This document shows, in pieces, positions 25,306-34,116 of a stretch of 64,000 nucleotides of DNA. The position numbers and the translations under genes are program-made. Source of the DNA: UBA117 sp049975245 (GTDB lineage: Archaea; Methanobacteriota; Methanobacteria; Methanobacteriales; Methanobacteriaceae); the NCBI GenBank assembly GCA_049975245.1, contig JBNGDB010000011.1, positions 1 through 64,000 on the forward strand, read 5' to 3'. Under the pieces are notes generated by a model. The model was not told where the DNA came from. It saw only the letters and a program-made list of their open reading frames with translations, and ran no database searches. How positions within the stretch are numbered: the first letter of the stretch is position 1; each line of letters starts with the position of its first letter.

Positions 25306-25626
25306 ATGGTTGGCATTGACGTACCAGAACCTAAATCAAAATGTAATGATCCTAACTGCCCCTTCCACGGCACTCTTCCAGTGAGAGGTCAAATATTGGA
25401 AGGTACAGTGGTAAGCAACAAAGCAGAAAGGACAATTACAGTAGAGAGAAGTTTTTATAAATTTATTAGAAAATACGAAAGATATGAAAAAAGAAAATCA
25501 AAAATTAATGCACACAAACCCGACTGTATAGAAGTGAATATTGGTGACACAGTGAAGATAGCCGAGTGCAGGCCACTTAGTAAAACCAAAAATTTCGTTA
25601 TAGTTGAGGTTAAAGGAGAGAAATAA
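25306..25626 (+). CDS. rps17: Ribosomal protein uS17
   Basis: Small-subunit primary rRNA-binding protein with an OB fold. The archaeal form has an N-terminal extension (VPEPKSKCNDPNCPFHGTLP) with two Cys and a His, then RGQILEGTVVSNKAERTITV and the C-terminal CRPLSKTKNFVIVEV. It has 106 residues. GGTGATA from the end of rnp1 serves as ribosome binding site. Rpl14 follows after one base. Confidence 0.97.
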   Translation: MVGIDVPEPKSKCNDPNCPFHGTLPVRGQILEGTVVSNKAERTITVERSFYKFIRKYERYEKRKSKINAHKPDCIEVNIGDTVKIAECRPLSKTKNFVIVEVKGEK

Positions 25627-25627
25627 A

Positions 25628-26026
25628 ATGAAGGCTATTACATCTAAAGTTACAAAGGCCCTGCCTATAGGTGCACGACTCCAGTGTGTAGATAACACCG
25701 GTGCCAGAGAGCTTGAAATAGTCTCTGTAAAAGGATATAAAGGTGTTAGAAGAAGATTGGCTCCTGCGGGTGTTGGTGACATGGTGATAGTCTCTGTTAA
25801 AAAAGGGACCGCGGACATGAGAAAAGAAATACTTACCGCCATAGTTGTAAGACAAAAAAAGGAATACCGCAGAGCAGACGGTTTAAGGGTTAAATTTGAA
25901 GATAATGCTGCAGTAATTATAAATCCTGAAGGAACTATTAAAGGTTCCGAGATCAGAGGTCCGGTTGCAAAAGAAGCAGCAGATAGATGGCCCACTGTTG
26001 GAAGTGCAGCGAGCATAATTGTTTAA
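25628..26026 (+). CDS. rpl14: Ribosomal protein uL14
   Basis: Large-subunit protein at the subunit interface, 132 residues from ATG 25628. Signature segments are LPIGARLQCVDNTGARELEI near the N-terminus, RRLAPAGVGDMVIVSVKKG, and the C-terminal GPVAKEAADRWPTVGSAAS. AAAGGAGAG precedes the ATG; an upstream in-frame ATG at 25604 lies inside rps17 and is not used by homologues. Confidence 0.97.
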   Translation: MKAITSKVTKALPIGARLQCVDNTGARELEIVSVKGYKGVRRRLAPAGVGDMVIVSVKKGTADMRKEILTAIVVRQKKEYRRADGLRVKFEDNAAVIINPEGTIKGSEIRGPVAKEAADRWPTVGSAASIIV

Positions 26027-26045
26027 ATTATCAAGGTGATTAATA

Positions 26046-26399
26046 ATGTCAAAACAACCTAGAAAACAGAGAAAATTCATCCATAACGCACCTTTACATA
26101 AGCGTAATAAAATGATGGGTGTAACTCTGAGTGATGAGCTTAAAAGTAAATATGAGATAAGATCTCTACCAGTTAGGTCTGGTGACACAGTAAGGGTCAT
26201 GCGTGGAAACTTTAAGGATCACGAGGGAAAAGTGGAAAAAATTGATCTTAAACATTATAAAGTAATGGTTGAAGGAGTAATAATAAAAAAACCTGATGGA
26301 AATCAAGTTTACTCTACAATTCACCCCTCAAACTTAATGATTGTCGAATTAAATCTAGATGACGATGAAAGAAATCAAATATTAGAGAGGAAGGGATAA
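26046..26399 (+). CDS. rpl24: Ribosomal protein uL24
   Basis: Large-subunit assembly initiator with a KOW motif. The 117-residue archaeal form contains SKQPRKQRKFIHNAPLHKR at the start and the KOW segment SGDTVRVMRGNFKDHEGKVE near residue 48. AAGGTGAT precedes the ATG. The stop is one base from the rps4e start. Confidence 0.97.
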   Translation: MSKQPRKQRKFIHNAPLHKRNKMMGVTLSDELKSKYEIRSLPVRSGDTVRVMRGNFKDHEGKVEKIDLKHYKVMVEGVIIKKPDGNQVYSTIHPSNLMIVELNLDDDERNQILERKG

Positions 26400-26400
26400 A

Positions 26401-27129
26401 ATGGCAAAGATGGGTTCAAGAAAACATCTTAAACGTTTTAAATCGCCAAAAACATGGCCTATTGAAACAAAAGTAGATAAATGGACAGTAAAACCTAGTC
26501 CAGGTCCTCATTCTATAGAAAATTCTTTACCTTTATTAATAATAATCCGTGATATTTTAAAACTCGCGGATAACTCAAGAGAAGCTAAAAGAATTATTAA
26601 CACTGGAAAAATTTTAGTAGATGGACGGATAAGAAAAGATTACAAGTTTCCAGTAGGATTTATGGATGTTATTGAAATTCCAGATTCTGGAGATATTTTC
26701 CGGGTTTTACCAGATGAAAAAGGTAGATTGGTCCTTCACCCCATACCAACTGAAAATTCAGAATTCAAACTATGTAAAATAGAAGATAAAACCACCATTA
26801 AAGGTGGAAAAACTCAATTAAACCTTCATGACGGCAGAAACTATTTAAGCGAAGATAAATATGCTGTCGGAGATGTTTTAGTATTAAAAGTTCCTGAACA
26901 GGAGATTTCAGAATCAATCAGCTTTGAAAATGGTACCATTGGCCTGGTTACTGGTGGAAAACACATTGGTGAAATTGGAAGGATTAAAGAAATTAATATT
27001 ACCAAATCATCCATGCCTAACACTGTTGTTATTGAAACTGAAGACAAAAAATCATTCTTAACCTTAAAAGATTACGTGTTTGTAATTGGTAAAGAAGAAC
27101 CTTCAATTTCACTCCCAGGAGGTAAATAG
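26401..27129 (+). CDS. rps4e: Ribosomal protein eS4
   Basis: Small-subunit protein shared only by archaea and eukaryotes. The 242 residues carry an S4-like RNA-binding region (DNSREAKRIINTGKILVDGR near residue 60) and a C-terminal KOW-type segment (GGKHIGEIGRIKEI). The N-terminus GSRKHLKRFKSPKTWPI is typical. GAGAGGAAGGGAT precedes ATG 26401. Rpl5 starts straight after its stop, with zero spacing. Confidence 0.97.
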   Translation: MAKMGSRKHLKRFKSPKTWPIETKVDKWTVKPSPGPHSIENSLPLLIIIRDILKLADNSREAKRIINTGKILVDGRIRKDYKFPVGFMDVIEIPDSGDIFRVLPDEKGRLVLHPIPTENSEFKLCKIEDKTTIKGGKTQLNLHDGRNYLSEDKYAVGDVLVLKVPEQEISESISFENGTIGLVTGGKHIGEIGRIKEINITKSSMPNTVVIETEDKKSFLTLKDYVFVIGKEEPSISLPGGK

Positions 27130-27636
27130 ATGAATCCTATGGAGGAAGTAAAGATAGCCAAAGCAACAGTGAACATTGGAGTAGGAGAAGGTGGAGAACC
27201 TTTATTAAGAGCTGAAAAACTTTTAAATACAATTACCAATCAGAAATCTGTTCGAACCTACTCTAAAGTAACTAATCCAGAATTTGGTATAAGGCGAGGA
27301 CAACCTATCGCTTGTAAAGTTACTTTAAGAGGCGATAAGGCTGACAATGTTATCAAGATGGTTTTAGATGGTATTGGGAACAAATTAAAATCTACTCAGT
27401 TTGATAATCAAGGAAATGTTTCTTTCGGTATAGAAGAACATATTGATATTCCGGGAATGAGATATGATCCGGATATTGGTATATTCGGGATGAATGTTTC
27501 AATTACTTTTGAAAAACCAGGTTATAGAATAAAGAAAAGGAAAATTAGAAGAAGTTCATTACCAAAAAAGCATAAAGTAACTCCGGAAGAGACTATTGAC
27601 TTTATGAAGGAAAATTTTGGGATTAAGATAAAATAG
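27130..27636 (+). CDS. rpl5: Ribosomal protein uL5
   Basis: Large-subunit central protuberance protein that binds 5S rRNA. The 168-residue archaeal form shows KATVNIGVGEGGEPLLRAEK, PEFGIRRGQPIACKVTLRG and DIPGMRYDPDIGIFGMNV. Its start codon follows the rps4e stop without a gap, with GGAGGT upstream inside rps4e. An Arg/Lys-rich C-terminus (GYRIKKRKIRRSSLPKKH) fits rRNA binding. Confidence 0.97.
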   Translation: MNPMEEVKIAKATVNIGVGEGGEPLLRAEKLLNTITNQKSVRTYSKVTNPEFGIRRGQPIACKVTLRGDKADNVIKMVLDGIGNKLKSTQFDNQGNVSFGIEEHIDIPGMRYDPDIGIFGMNVSITFEKPGYRIKKRKIRRSSLPKKHKVTPEETIDFMKENFGIKIK

Positions 27637-27644
27637 GTGATAAA

Positions 27645-27788
27645 GTGCCAAGAAAATACGGAAAGGCATCAAGAAAATGTAGAAGATGCGGGGACCATTC
27701 TGCAATGGTCAGAAGATACGGTCTAATGTTATGCAGGCAGTGTTTCAGAGAACTCGCACCAAAAATAGGATTTAAAAAATTTAATTAG
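27645..27788 (+). CDS. rps14: Ribosomal protein uS14, zinc-binding form (47 aa)
   Basis: A short gene easily missed by length filters. GTG 27645, preceded by AGGTGATAAA, opens a 47-residue protein: MPRKYGKASRKCRRCGDH, later LMLCRQCFRELAPK and the end IGFKKFN. The cysteines at 12, 15, 30 and 33 form the zinc site of C-plus uS14. It sits exactly where uS14 belongs, between rpl5 and rps8. It binds 16S rRNA in the small-subunit head. Confidence 0.97.
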   Translation: MPRKYGKASRKCRRCGDHSAMVRRYGLMLCRQCFRELAPKIGFKKFN

Positions 27789-27799
27789 AGGTGTTTAAT

Positions 27800-28192
27800 G
27801 TGACTCTTATGGATCCTCTAGCAAATGCTCTAACAAACATGAGAAACAATGAAATGCAGGGTAATAAAAGGTGTACCATATCACCTGCATCCAAGTTAAT
27901 TGGTCGTGTTTTAAGAACAATGCAGAAAGAGGGATATATCGGTGATTTCGAATTTGTAGACGATAATAAAGCAGGGAAATTTATAGTGGAACTGGAAGGA
28001 AACATTAACAAATGTGGTGTAATTAAACCTAGACACGCTGTAAAAAAAGACGAATTCGAAAAATTTGAAAAAAGATACTTACCTGCAAAAAATTTTGGTA
28101 TAATGATAGTTACAACACCACAAGGTATAATAACCCACAAAGAAGCCAAAGATAAAGGTATCGGTGGGAGACTTATTGCATTTATTTACTAA
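27800..28192 (+). CDS. rps8: Ribosomal protein uS8
   Basis: Small-subunit primary binding protein of the central domain. From GTG 27800 it has 130 residues, the usual archaeal length, starting TLMDPLANALTNMRNNEMQG; the C-terminus TTPQGIITHKEAKDKGIGGR is diagnostic. GAGGTG lies six bases before GTG 27800; GTG 27791, which would overlap that site, is rejected. In many organisms uS8 regulates its operon through an rRNA-like stem; none was identified here. Confidence 0.97.
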   Translation: MTLMDPLANALTNMRNNEMQGNKRCTISPASKLIGRVLRTMQKEGYIGDFEFVDDNKAGKFIVELEGNINKCGVIKPRHAVKKDEFEKFEKRYLPAKNFGIMIVTTPQGIITHKEAKDKGIGGRLIAFIY

Positions 28193-28201
28193 GGTGATAT
28201 A

Positions 28202-28735
28202 ATGGTTCAAGCAGCAGTTCTAAGGGAAGAAATACCTGTACCAGAAGACGTGGAAGTAACTATAAATAATGAGGTTCAGGTTAAAGGTCCTAAGGGAGAA
28301 CTATCCAGAAAATTTACCTCAAAGAAAGTTACCATAAAACAAGAAGATAGCAAAGTTGTACTGGAAACTCCCTTCCCAAAAAAGAAAGACAAAGCCATGT
28401 TAGGAACTACAAAATCTCACATAACTAATATGATTCACGGAGTAACCGAAGGTTTTACTTACAAAATGAAAATAGTTTACGCTCATTTTCCTATGACCGT
28501 AAAAGCAGCCGGAGATAAAGTAACCATAGACAACTTCCTTGGTGAAAGATATCCCCGAACCGCTAAAATCGTAGGGAATGCTAAAGTTCAGATAAAGGGC
28601 GACGAGGTGTTAGTCACTGGAATAAATAAGGAAGATGTGGGACAGACCATGGCTAATTTGGAACAAGCTACCAAAATAAAAGGCAGAGATCCAAGGGTTT
28701 TCCAGGATGGAATATACCTTGTAGATCGAGCATAA
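28202..28735 (+). CDS. rpl6: Ribosomal protein uL6
   Basis: Large-subunit protein near the factor-binding site. The 177 residues carry two L6 domains; recognisable are VTINNEVQVKGPKGELSRKF near the start, GTTKSHITNMIHGVTEGFTY in the middle and ATKIKGRDPRVFQDGIYLV at the end. AAGGTGATATA precedes the ATG. It is followed by rpl32e after 28 bases. Confidence 0.98.
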   Translation: MVQAAVLREEIPVPEDVEVTINNEVQVKGPKGELSRKFTSKKVTIKQEDSKVVLETPFPKKKDKAMLGTTKSHITNMIHGVTEGFTYKMKIVYAHFPMTVKAAGDKVTIDNFLGERYPRTAKIVGNAKVQIKGDEVLVTGINKEDVGQTMANLEQATKIKGRDPRVFQDGIYLVDRA

Positions 28736-28763
28736 TCGGGAATAATGATTTAACGGTGATCCA

Positions 28764-29096
28764 ATGAGAAAGAAATTTAAAAGACAGGAATACGCCAGGT
28801 ACAAAAAACTTGGCCAGAAATGGAGAAAACCTAAGGGCAAAACAAGTAAAATGCGAAGATATGAAAAAGGTAAACCCGCAATGCCCAGTGTAGGTTACGG
28901 GTCTCCAAGTGAAACCAGAGGTCTTCATCCATCTGGATTTGAAGACATACTAGTTTGCAATATCAGGGAACTTGAGGGTTTGAATCCAGACACTCAAGCA
29001 GGTAGAATCAGTTCCACTGTGGGTAATCGTAAAAAGGAAATAATGTTAGAAAAGGCAAAGGAATTAGGAATAAAAATCCTAAATAAAAACCTTTAG
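28764..29096 (+). CDS. rpl32e: Ribosomal protein eL32
   Basis: Archaeal/eukaryotic large-subunit protein, 110 residues, a compact form. Core motifs are FKRQEYARYKKLGQKWRKPK at the start, MPSVGYGSPSETRGLHPSGF and the end EIMLEKAKELGIKILN. ACGGTGAT precedes the ATG. It is the last gene before a 266-base gap, so the operon may pause or restart here. Confidence 0.96.
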   Translation: MRKKFKRQEYARYKKLGQKWRKPKGKTSKMRRYEKGKPAMPSVGYGSPSETRGLHPSGFEDILVCNIRELEGLNPDTQAGRISSTVGNRKKEIMLEKAKELGIKILNKNL

Positions 29097-29362
29097 ACTA
29101 AGTGGAATAAAAAAATAAAAGTTTTAATTTGGTTAATAAATTATTAAATTTATTTAAATATTACAAAACTGAAAATTTTACAATAAAAATACTAATAACA
29201 GTTTTAGAACATTATTAGCCAAGTAACTATTGAATTATTAATAAATGATTTTAATATCATTTAAAATCTTGAAATCAAAATATTGTGGAATTATATTTTA
29301 ATTTCATATTTTATTTCGGGTAAAACTTTTAACAACCTTAATGGTTGAACGGAGGTTTATTA

Positions 29363-29809
29363 ATGAATCTTACTACTCAGAAAAGATTGGCTGCAGATAT
29401 ACTAAAAGTTGGGGTCAACAGGGTATGGATAGATCCTGAAAATGTTGAAGAAGTATCAAGAGCTATTACCAGAGAAAGTGTTAAACAGCTTGTAGATAAC
29501 AAAATTATAAGAGCCAAACCCCAGAAAGGAATAAGCAGCTACAGATCAAAGAAAATAGCTCAGCAAAAAAGTAAAGGAAGAAGAAAAGGGCATGGTAGTA
29601 CTAAAGGTGCCAAGGGAGCTAGAAATCCTAAGAAAAAGGCATGGATGACTACTATAAGGGCTCTAAGAAAAGATTTAAAAGATATGAGAGATAACCGGGA
29701 AATTAACAAGACCACCTACCGTAAACTCTACAAAATGGCTAAAGGTGGCGCTTTCAGAAGCAAATCATACATGAAAACCTATGCACACGATCATGGTTTG
29801 CTTAGGTAG
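29363..29809 (+). CDS. rpl19e: Ribosomal protein eL19
   Basis: Large-subunit protein of archaea and eukaryotes, 148 residues from ATG 29363. The sequence MNLTTQKRLAADILKVGVNR and the basic middle AQQKSKGRRKGHGSTKGAKG are diagnostic. GGAGGT lies eight bases upstream; the in-frame TTG at 29345 precedes that site and is rejected. The preceding 266-base AT-rich gap (29097-29362) suggests a separate promoter; a small palindrome CAACC/GGTTG lies at 29333-29347. Confidence 0.97.
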   Translation: MNLTTQKRLAADILKVGVNRVWIDPENVEEVSRAITRESVKQLVDNKIIRAKPQKGISSYRSKKIAQQKSKGRRKGHGSTKGAKGARNPKKKAWMTTIRALRKDLKDMRDNREINKTTYRKLYKMAKGGAFRSKSYMKTYAHDHGLLR

Positions 29810-29825
29810 GTATGGAGGGATATAA

Positions 29826-30407
29826 TTGGCACACGGATCAAGATATAAAGTCGCATTCAAAAGAAGAAGGGAAGGAAAAACAGATTATGGGGCAAGATTG
29901 AATCTTATCGAAGTAGATAAGTCAAGACTTGTTGTTAGGATAACCAACAACCATATTATAACACAGATCATAAAGGTGGCCTCAGAAGGTGATGAAACAA
30001 TTATATCAGCACATTCTAGGGAACTTAAAAATATGGGATGGATTGGAAATACCAAAAATACTGCAGCAGCATATCTAACCGGATATTTATGTGGTAAAAA
30101 AGCATTAAAAGATGGAGTAACTAATGCAGTATTAGATATTGGTTTAAAATCTCCAATTAAAGGATCGAAAATATTCGCTGTATTAAAAGGTGCAGTTGAC
30201 GCTGGTCTTGATGTTCCACACAATGATGTTGTTATTCCTGACGAGTCACGGCTCAAAGGAGAACATATAGCTGAATACGCCAAGACTCTAAAGGAAGAAG
30301 AAATCAAAGTGAAATTTTCACAATACGTGGAAAACGGTTTATCACCTGCTGATCTCCCTAATCATTTTGAAGAAATAAAGCAGAAAATAACAGATGAGGT
30401 ATCATAA
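29826..30407 (+). CDS. rpl18: Ribosomal protein uL18
   Basis: Large-subunit 5S rRNA-binding protein in the long archaeal form (193 residues). Signatures are AHGSRYKVAFKRRREGKTDY at the start, LTGYLCGKKALKDGVTNAVL near 90 and KGAVDAGLDVPHNDVVIP. The start is TTG 29826 with GGAGGGATA upstream. Its final base is shared with the ATG of rps5, so translation is probably coupled. Confidence 0.97.
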   Translation: MAHGSRYKVAFKRRREGKTDYGARLNLIEVDKSRLVVRITNNHIITQIIKVASEGDETIISAHSRELKNMGWIGNTKNTAAAYLTGYLCGKKALKDGVTNAVLDIGLKSPIKGSKIFAVLKGAVDAGLDVPHNDVVIPDESRLKGEHIAEYAKTLKEEEIKVKFSQYVENGLSPADLPNHFEEIKQKITDEVS

Positions 30408-31048
30408 TGAATTATAATAAGGAAGAATGGGAACCAAAAACTAAATTGGGTTACATGGTTAAAGAGGGTACCATAACTGATATTGATGAAATATTTGAAA
30501 AGGGCCTTCCTATAATGGAACTGCAAATAGTTGATACCCTGTTACCTGACCTTGAAGAAGAGGTAATGGACGTAAATTTAGTACAGAGAATGCACAAATC
30601 CGGTCGTAAAGTAAACTTCCGAGTAATTGTAGCAGTAGGAAATAAAGATGGCTATGTAGGATTAGGCCAAGGAAAAGCTAAAGAAGTAGGTCCGGCAATC
30701 AGAAAAGCAGTCGACGATGCTAAATTTAATATTATTAAAGTTAGAAGAGGTTGTGGAGATTGGGGATGTGTATGTGGAAGAGAACATACAGTACCATTCA
30801 AAGTAACTGGTAAAAGCGGCAGCGTCCGGGTAACCCTAATACCTGCACCAGGGGGAGTTGGTCTTTCCATAGGTGATGTTGGTAAAACCATAATGAGACT
30901 GGGTGGAGTAGAAGATTTATGGTCTCAAACCATGGGCCAGACCCAAACCACTGTAAACTTTGCTTTCGCGGTTTTTGATGCTCTTAAACAACTAACAAAA
31001 GTTAAAGCCAGTCAAAAAGAATTAAAAAACCTTGGCGTCCCTGTATAA
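30407..31048 (+). CDS. rps5: Ribosomal protein uS5
   Basis: Small-subunit protein at the mRNA entry channel, involved in decoding accuracy. The double-stranded RNA-binding-like fold is shown by FRVIVAVGNKDGYVGLGQGK near residue 68; PFKVTGKSGSVRVTLIPAPG and DLWSQTMGQTQTTVNFAFAV follow. It has 213 residues, the archaeal length. The ATG overlaps the last base of the rpl18 stop. Confidence 0.98.
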   Translation: MNYNKEEWEPKTKLGYMVKEGTITDIDEIFEKGLPIMELQIVDTLLPDLEEEVMDVNLVQRMHKSGRKVNFRVIVAVGNKDGYVGLGQGKAKEVGPAIRKAVDDAKFNIIKVRRGCGDWGCVCGREHTVPFKVTGKSGSVRVTLIPAPGGVGLSIGDVGKTIMRLGGVEDLWSQTMGQTQTTVNFAFAVFDALKQLTKVKASQKELKNLGVPV

Positions 31049-31074
31049 TTAATTAAATAATAATCGGTGATAAA

Positions 31075-31533
31075 ATGATCGCAGCAATAAGGGTAAGAGG
31101 TACTGCTGGTGTAAATAAAGATATTAATGACACCTTACTCATGTTAAGACTTAACAGAATTAATCACGCAGTAATACTGCCGGAAAATCCAAGTTTTCAG
31201 GGAATGTTAGTTAAATCAAAGGACTACATAACCTGGGGAGAAATTGATGAAGAATCTTTATCTCAACTTATTCAAGAAAGAGGAGAGATTGTTGGAGGCA
31301 GTAAAGTTACAGACGATTACATAAAAGAAAATACTGATTACTCATCAATAATGGAATTTTCTAAGGCAATACTGGAATCTAAAGCAGAACTGGAAGATGG
31401 TAACATTAAACCAGTATTCAGATTACACCCTCCTCGAAAAGGATATGAAAACACTAAAAAATCTTTTAAAGAAGGGGGAAGTATTGGATACAGGGGAGAA
31501 ACTATTCAAGACCTCTTGAAAAAAATGATTTAA
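31075..31533 (+). CDS. rpl30: Ribosomal protein uL30
   Basis: Large-subunit protein in the long archaeal form (152 residues versus about 60 in bacteria). It opens MIAAIRVRGTAGVNKDINDT, with LMLRLNRINHAVILPENPS, and ends with the archaeal extension FRLHPPRKGYENTKKSFKEG. CGGTGATA precedes the ATG. The next gene, rpl15, follows after an AT-rich gap of about 95 bases. Confidence 0.97.
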   Translation: MIAAIRVRGTAGVNKDINDTLLMLRLNRINHAVILPENPSFQGMLVKSKDYITWGEIDEESLSQLIQERGEIVGGSKVTDDYIKENTDYSSIMEFSKAILESKAELEDGNIKPVFRLHPPRKGYENTKKSFKEGGSIGYRGETIQDLLKKMI

Positions 31534-31628
31534 ATTAGGAAGCTAATTAATTAACTTTAACTGAGTTATTAGATAATTTATGGATAATTATCTTTTAAAC
31601 CTTCCAAAATTTCTAATGGAGGATTATG

Positions 31629-32066
31629 ATGATAAGGAAAAAAAGAAAAATTACGAAAATGAGAGGCTCCCGAACAGTCGGCGGTGGCTGTTCAAAGAAG
31701 AGAAGAGGAGCAGGCCATAAAGGTGGAAAAGGGATGGCCGGAGGCAACAAACATATGTGGACCTGGATGGTAAAATATGATCCAAAACATTTCGGAAAAT
31801 ACGGATTTAAAAGGCCACCATCAAGCATAGCCAAAACAAATACGGTTAATTTAAGTTATTTAGACGAAAAATCTGAAGAATTACTAGAAAAAGGTTTAGC
31901 TACTAAAGAAAAAGACAAAATTGTCATAGACATCACTGTTCTTGGATATGATAAATTATTGGGAAGCGGTAAAATTACCAAGCCAATGATAGTAAAAACT
32001 CCTTCTTTTTCAAACTTAGCAGAAAAGAAGATCCAAGATGTTGGGGGAGAAATAGTAACCCTTTAA
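31629..32066 (+). CDS. rpl15: Ribosomal protein uL15
   Basis: Large-subunit protein, archaeal form with the Gly-rich N-terminal region SRTVGGGCSKKRRGAGHKGG and MWTWMVKYDPKHFGKYGFKR. It has 145 residues from ATG 31629; ATG 31626 is in frame but only three bases from GGAGG (31618-31622), against six for 31629. The C-terminus TPSFSNLAEKKIQDVGGEIV is typical. It is followed by secY, as in the bacterial spc operon. Confidence 0.97.
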   Translation: MIRKKRKITKMRGSRTVGGGCSKKRRGAGHKGGKGMAGGNKHMWTWMVKYDPKHFGKYGFKRPPSSIAKTNTVNLSYLDEKSEELLEKGLATKEKDKIVIDITVLGYDKLLGSGKITKPMIVKTPSFSNLAEKKIQDVGGEIVTL

Positions 32067-32113
32067 TTTGGTAATTTTCTAGTTAAATCGAGACAAGCAA
32101 GGAGTGAAATTAA

Positions 32114-33457
32114 TTGATTGAAAAACTACAGCCGTTTTTTTCCATACTTCCCGAGGTCAAATCACCAGTTCATAGAATTTCATTTAGAGATAAGCTAAAA
32201 TGGACGGGAATAATACTTATCTTATACTTCTTTTTGACCCAGATACCATTGTATGGATTAAGTCCATTAGCAGTAGACCAGTTTTCACAATTAAGAGCAG
32301 TTTTGGCCGGTAACTTTGGTTCTATTCTAACTTTAGGTATAGGTCCCATAGTTTCTGCATCAATTGTACTGCAGCTTCTTGTAGGTGGGAAGATTATTAA
32401 TTTAGATCTTTCCAAACACGAAGATAAAGCCATATTTCAGGGAACTCAAAAACTTCTTGCCATTGTTTTCACTTTATTTGAAGCATTGGTAATGGTACTT
32501 ACCGGAGCTATATCTGCAACCTCACCAGATTTTGTTTGGATCCTCATACTACAGATGACTGTAGGGGGAATTTTAGTTATATTCCTGGATGAAGTAATTT
32601 CCAAATGGGGATTCGGAAGCGGTGTAGGACTATTTATTGCTGCCGGTGTTGCACAACAAATGATAGTAGGTACATTCAATTTCCTACCGTCACCAACACA
32701 ACCTGGAATACCTGCTGGTAAAATACCTGCATTTATTTACTCTTTAACTGCAGGACAACCTGCATTTGACCTTTTAATACCAGTAATAGCCACTATAGCA
32801 GTTTTCCTGGTGGTAGTTTATGCTGAAAGTATGCGGGTTGAAATACCGTTATCATACGGCGGTGTAAAAGGAGCTCGTGGAAAATACCCCTTGAGATTTA
32901 TTTATGCCAGTAACATGCCAGTTATACTTACCAGTGCATTGCTACTCAACATCCAATTATTTGCAAACATATTCCAGAAACTTGGAATTCCCATACTGGG
33001 AACATTTTCCAATGGTCAGGCCATAAGCGGACTTGCTTATTTCCTATCAACCCCAAATTCCTTAGATCAACTCCTAACAGAACCTTTAAGGGTTTTGTTC
33101 TATGCAGTGGTATTCGTTTTGTCATGTGTCCTATTCGCTTGGCTATGGGTAGGATTAAGTGGAATTGGACCTAAACAAGTTGCAAAACAGCTTCAAGGAA
33201 TGGGAATGCAAATCCCAGGTTTCAGAAGTAATAGAAAACAGTTTGAAAAGATATTAAAAAGATACATCCCGGTGATTACCATATTAGGCGGTGCATTCGT
33301 GGGTTTGTTAGCATTCGGAGCAGATCTTACTGGTGCATTAGGGGGAGGTACCGGTGTACTTTTAACAGTCGGTATCGTGTACAGATTGTATGAAGAAATT
33401 GCTCAAGAACAATTGATGGACATGCATCCAATGCTGCGAAAGTTTTTAGGTGATTAA
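32114..33457 (+). CDS. secY: Protein translocase subunit SecY (Sec61 alpha)
   Basis: The channel-forming subunit of the Sec translocon. The 447-residue protein has ten predicted membrane segments; recognisable are the first (GIILILYFFLTQIPLYG), the plug region PLAVDQFSQLRAVLAGNFGS, and the cytoplasmic loop KQVAKQLQGMGMQIPGFRSN involved in ribosome binding. GGAGTGA precedes the TTG start at 32114. It ends the spc-like segment and is followed by adkA and the EMC3-like gene, giving a cluster concerned with membrane insertion. Confidence 0.97.
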   Translation: MIEKLQPFFSILPEVKSPVHRISFRDKLKWTGIILILYFFLTQIPLYGLSPLAVDQFSQLRAVLAGNFGSILTLGIGPIVSASIVLQLLVGGKIINLDLSKHEDKAIFQGTQKLLAIVFTLFEALVMVLTGAISATSPDFVWILILQMTVGGILVIFLDEVISKWGFGSGVGLFIAAGVAQQMIVGTFNFLPSPTQPGIPAGKIPAFIYSLTAGQPAFDLLIPVIATIAVFLVVVYAESMRVEIPLSYGGVKGARGKYPLRFIYASNMPVILTSALLLNIQLFANIFQKLGIPILGTFSNGQAISGLAYFLSTPNSLDQLLTEPLRVLFYAVVFVLSCVLFAWLWVGLSGIGPKQVAKQLQGMGMQIPGFRSNRKQFEKILKRYIPVITILGGAFVGLLAFGADLTGALGGGTGVLLTVGIVYRLYEEIAQEQLMDMHPMLRKFLGD

Positions 33458-33488
33458 AGTAATAAAAAGGTAGGGTGAGGTTTAAAAA

Positions 33489-34046
33489 ATGAAAGTTGTT
33501 GTATTAGCCGGAATACCAGGTTCAGGAAGTACCACAGTATTAAATCATGCTTTGGAAGAACTTGATTATATAAATGTTAACTACGGAGATGAGATGTTAC
33601 AAATTGCCAAACAAAAAGGTTTAGTTGAACATCGTGATGAGTTAAGGAAGTTATCTCCAGATGTACAGAAAGAAGTTCAGAAAAATGCTGCCAAAAGTAT
33701 AAGGAAGAAGGCAGAGGTTAACAACATCATTGTAGATACTCACTGTACTATTAAAACACCTTCTGGGTTTCTACCCGGACTGCCAAAATGGGTTTTAGAT
33801 GAACTACAGCCCGACATGTTTGTATTAGTTGAAGCTGACGGTGACGAGATCTTACTAAGAAGAATAACTGATGAATCCCGTAAAAGGGATATGGAAAAAT
33901 TAAAAGACATAAATCTTCATCAGGAAATGAACCGTGCAGTAGCAATGGCTTATGCGGCATTAACTGGGGCAACAGTTAAAATTATAGAAAATCATGATGA
34001 TTTACTTTCACAATCAGTTGAAGAGATGATGAACACTTTAAAATAA
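33489..34046 (+). CDS. adkA: Adenylate kinase, archaeal AdkA type
   Basis: Interconverts ATP plus AMP and two ADP. The P-loop GIPGSGSTT at residues 8-16 and the LID-like DESRKRDMEKLKD near 130 match the archaeal AdkA family, which is distant from bacterial Adk. It has 185 residues, the standard length. GGTGAGG precedes the ATG. Location after secY is conserved in methanogens and mirrors the secY-adk pairing of bacteria. Confidence 0.95.
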   Translation: MKVVVLAGIPGSGSTTVLNHALEELDYINVNYGDEMLQIAKQKGLVEHRDELRKLSPDVQKEVQKNAAKSIRKKAEVNNIIVDTHCTIKTPSGFLPGLPKWVLDELQPDMFVLVEADGDEILLRRITDESRKRDMEKLKDINLHQEMNRAVAMAYAALTGATVKIIENHDDLLSQSVEEMMNTLK

Positions 34047-34116
34047 ATGAATTTAAATACTTCCATAATTTAAATTAATCAAATAATTAATTAAACAAAA
34101 AATTGAGGAAACTAAG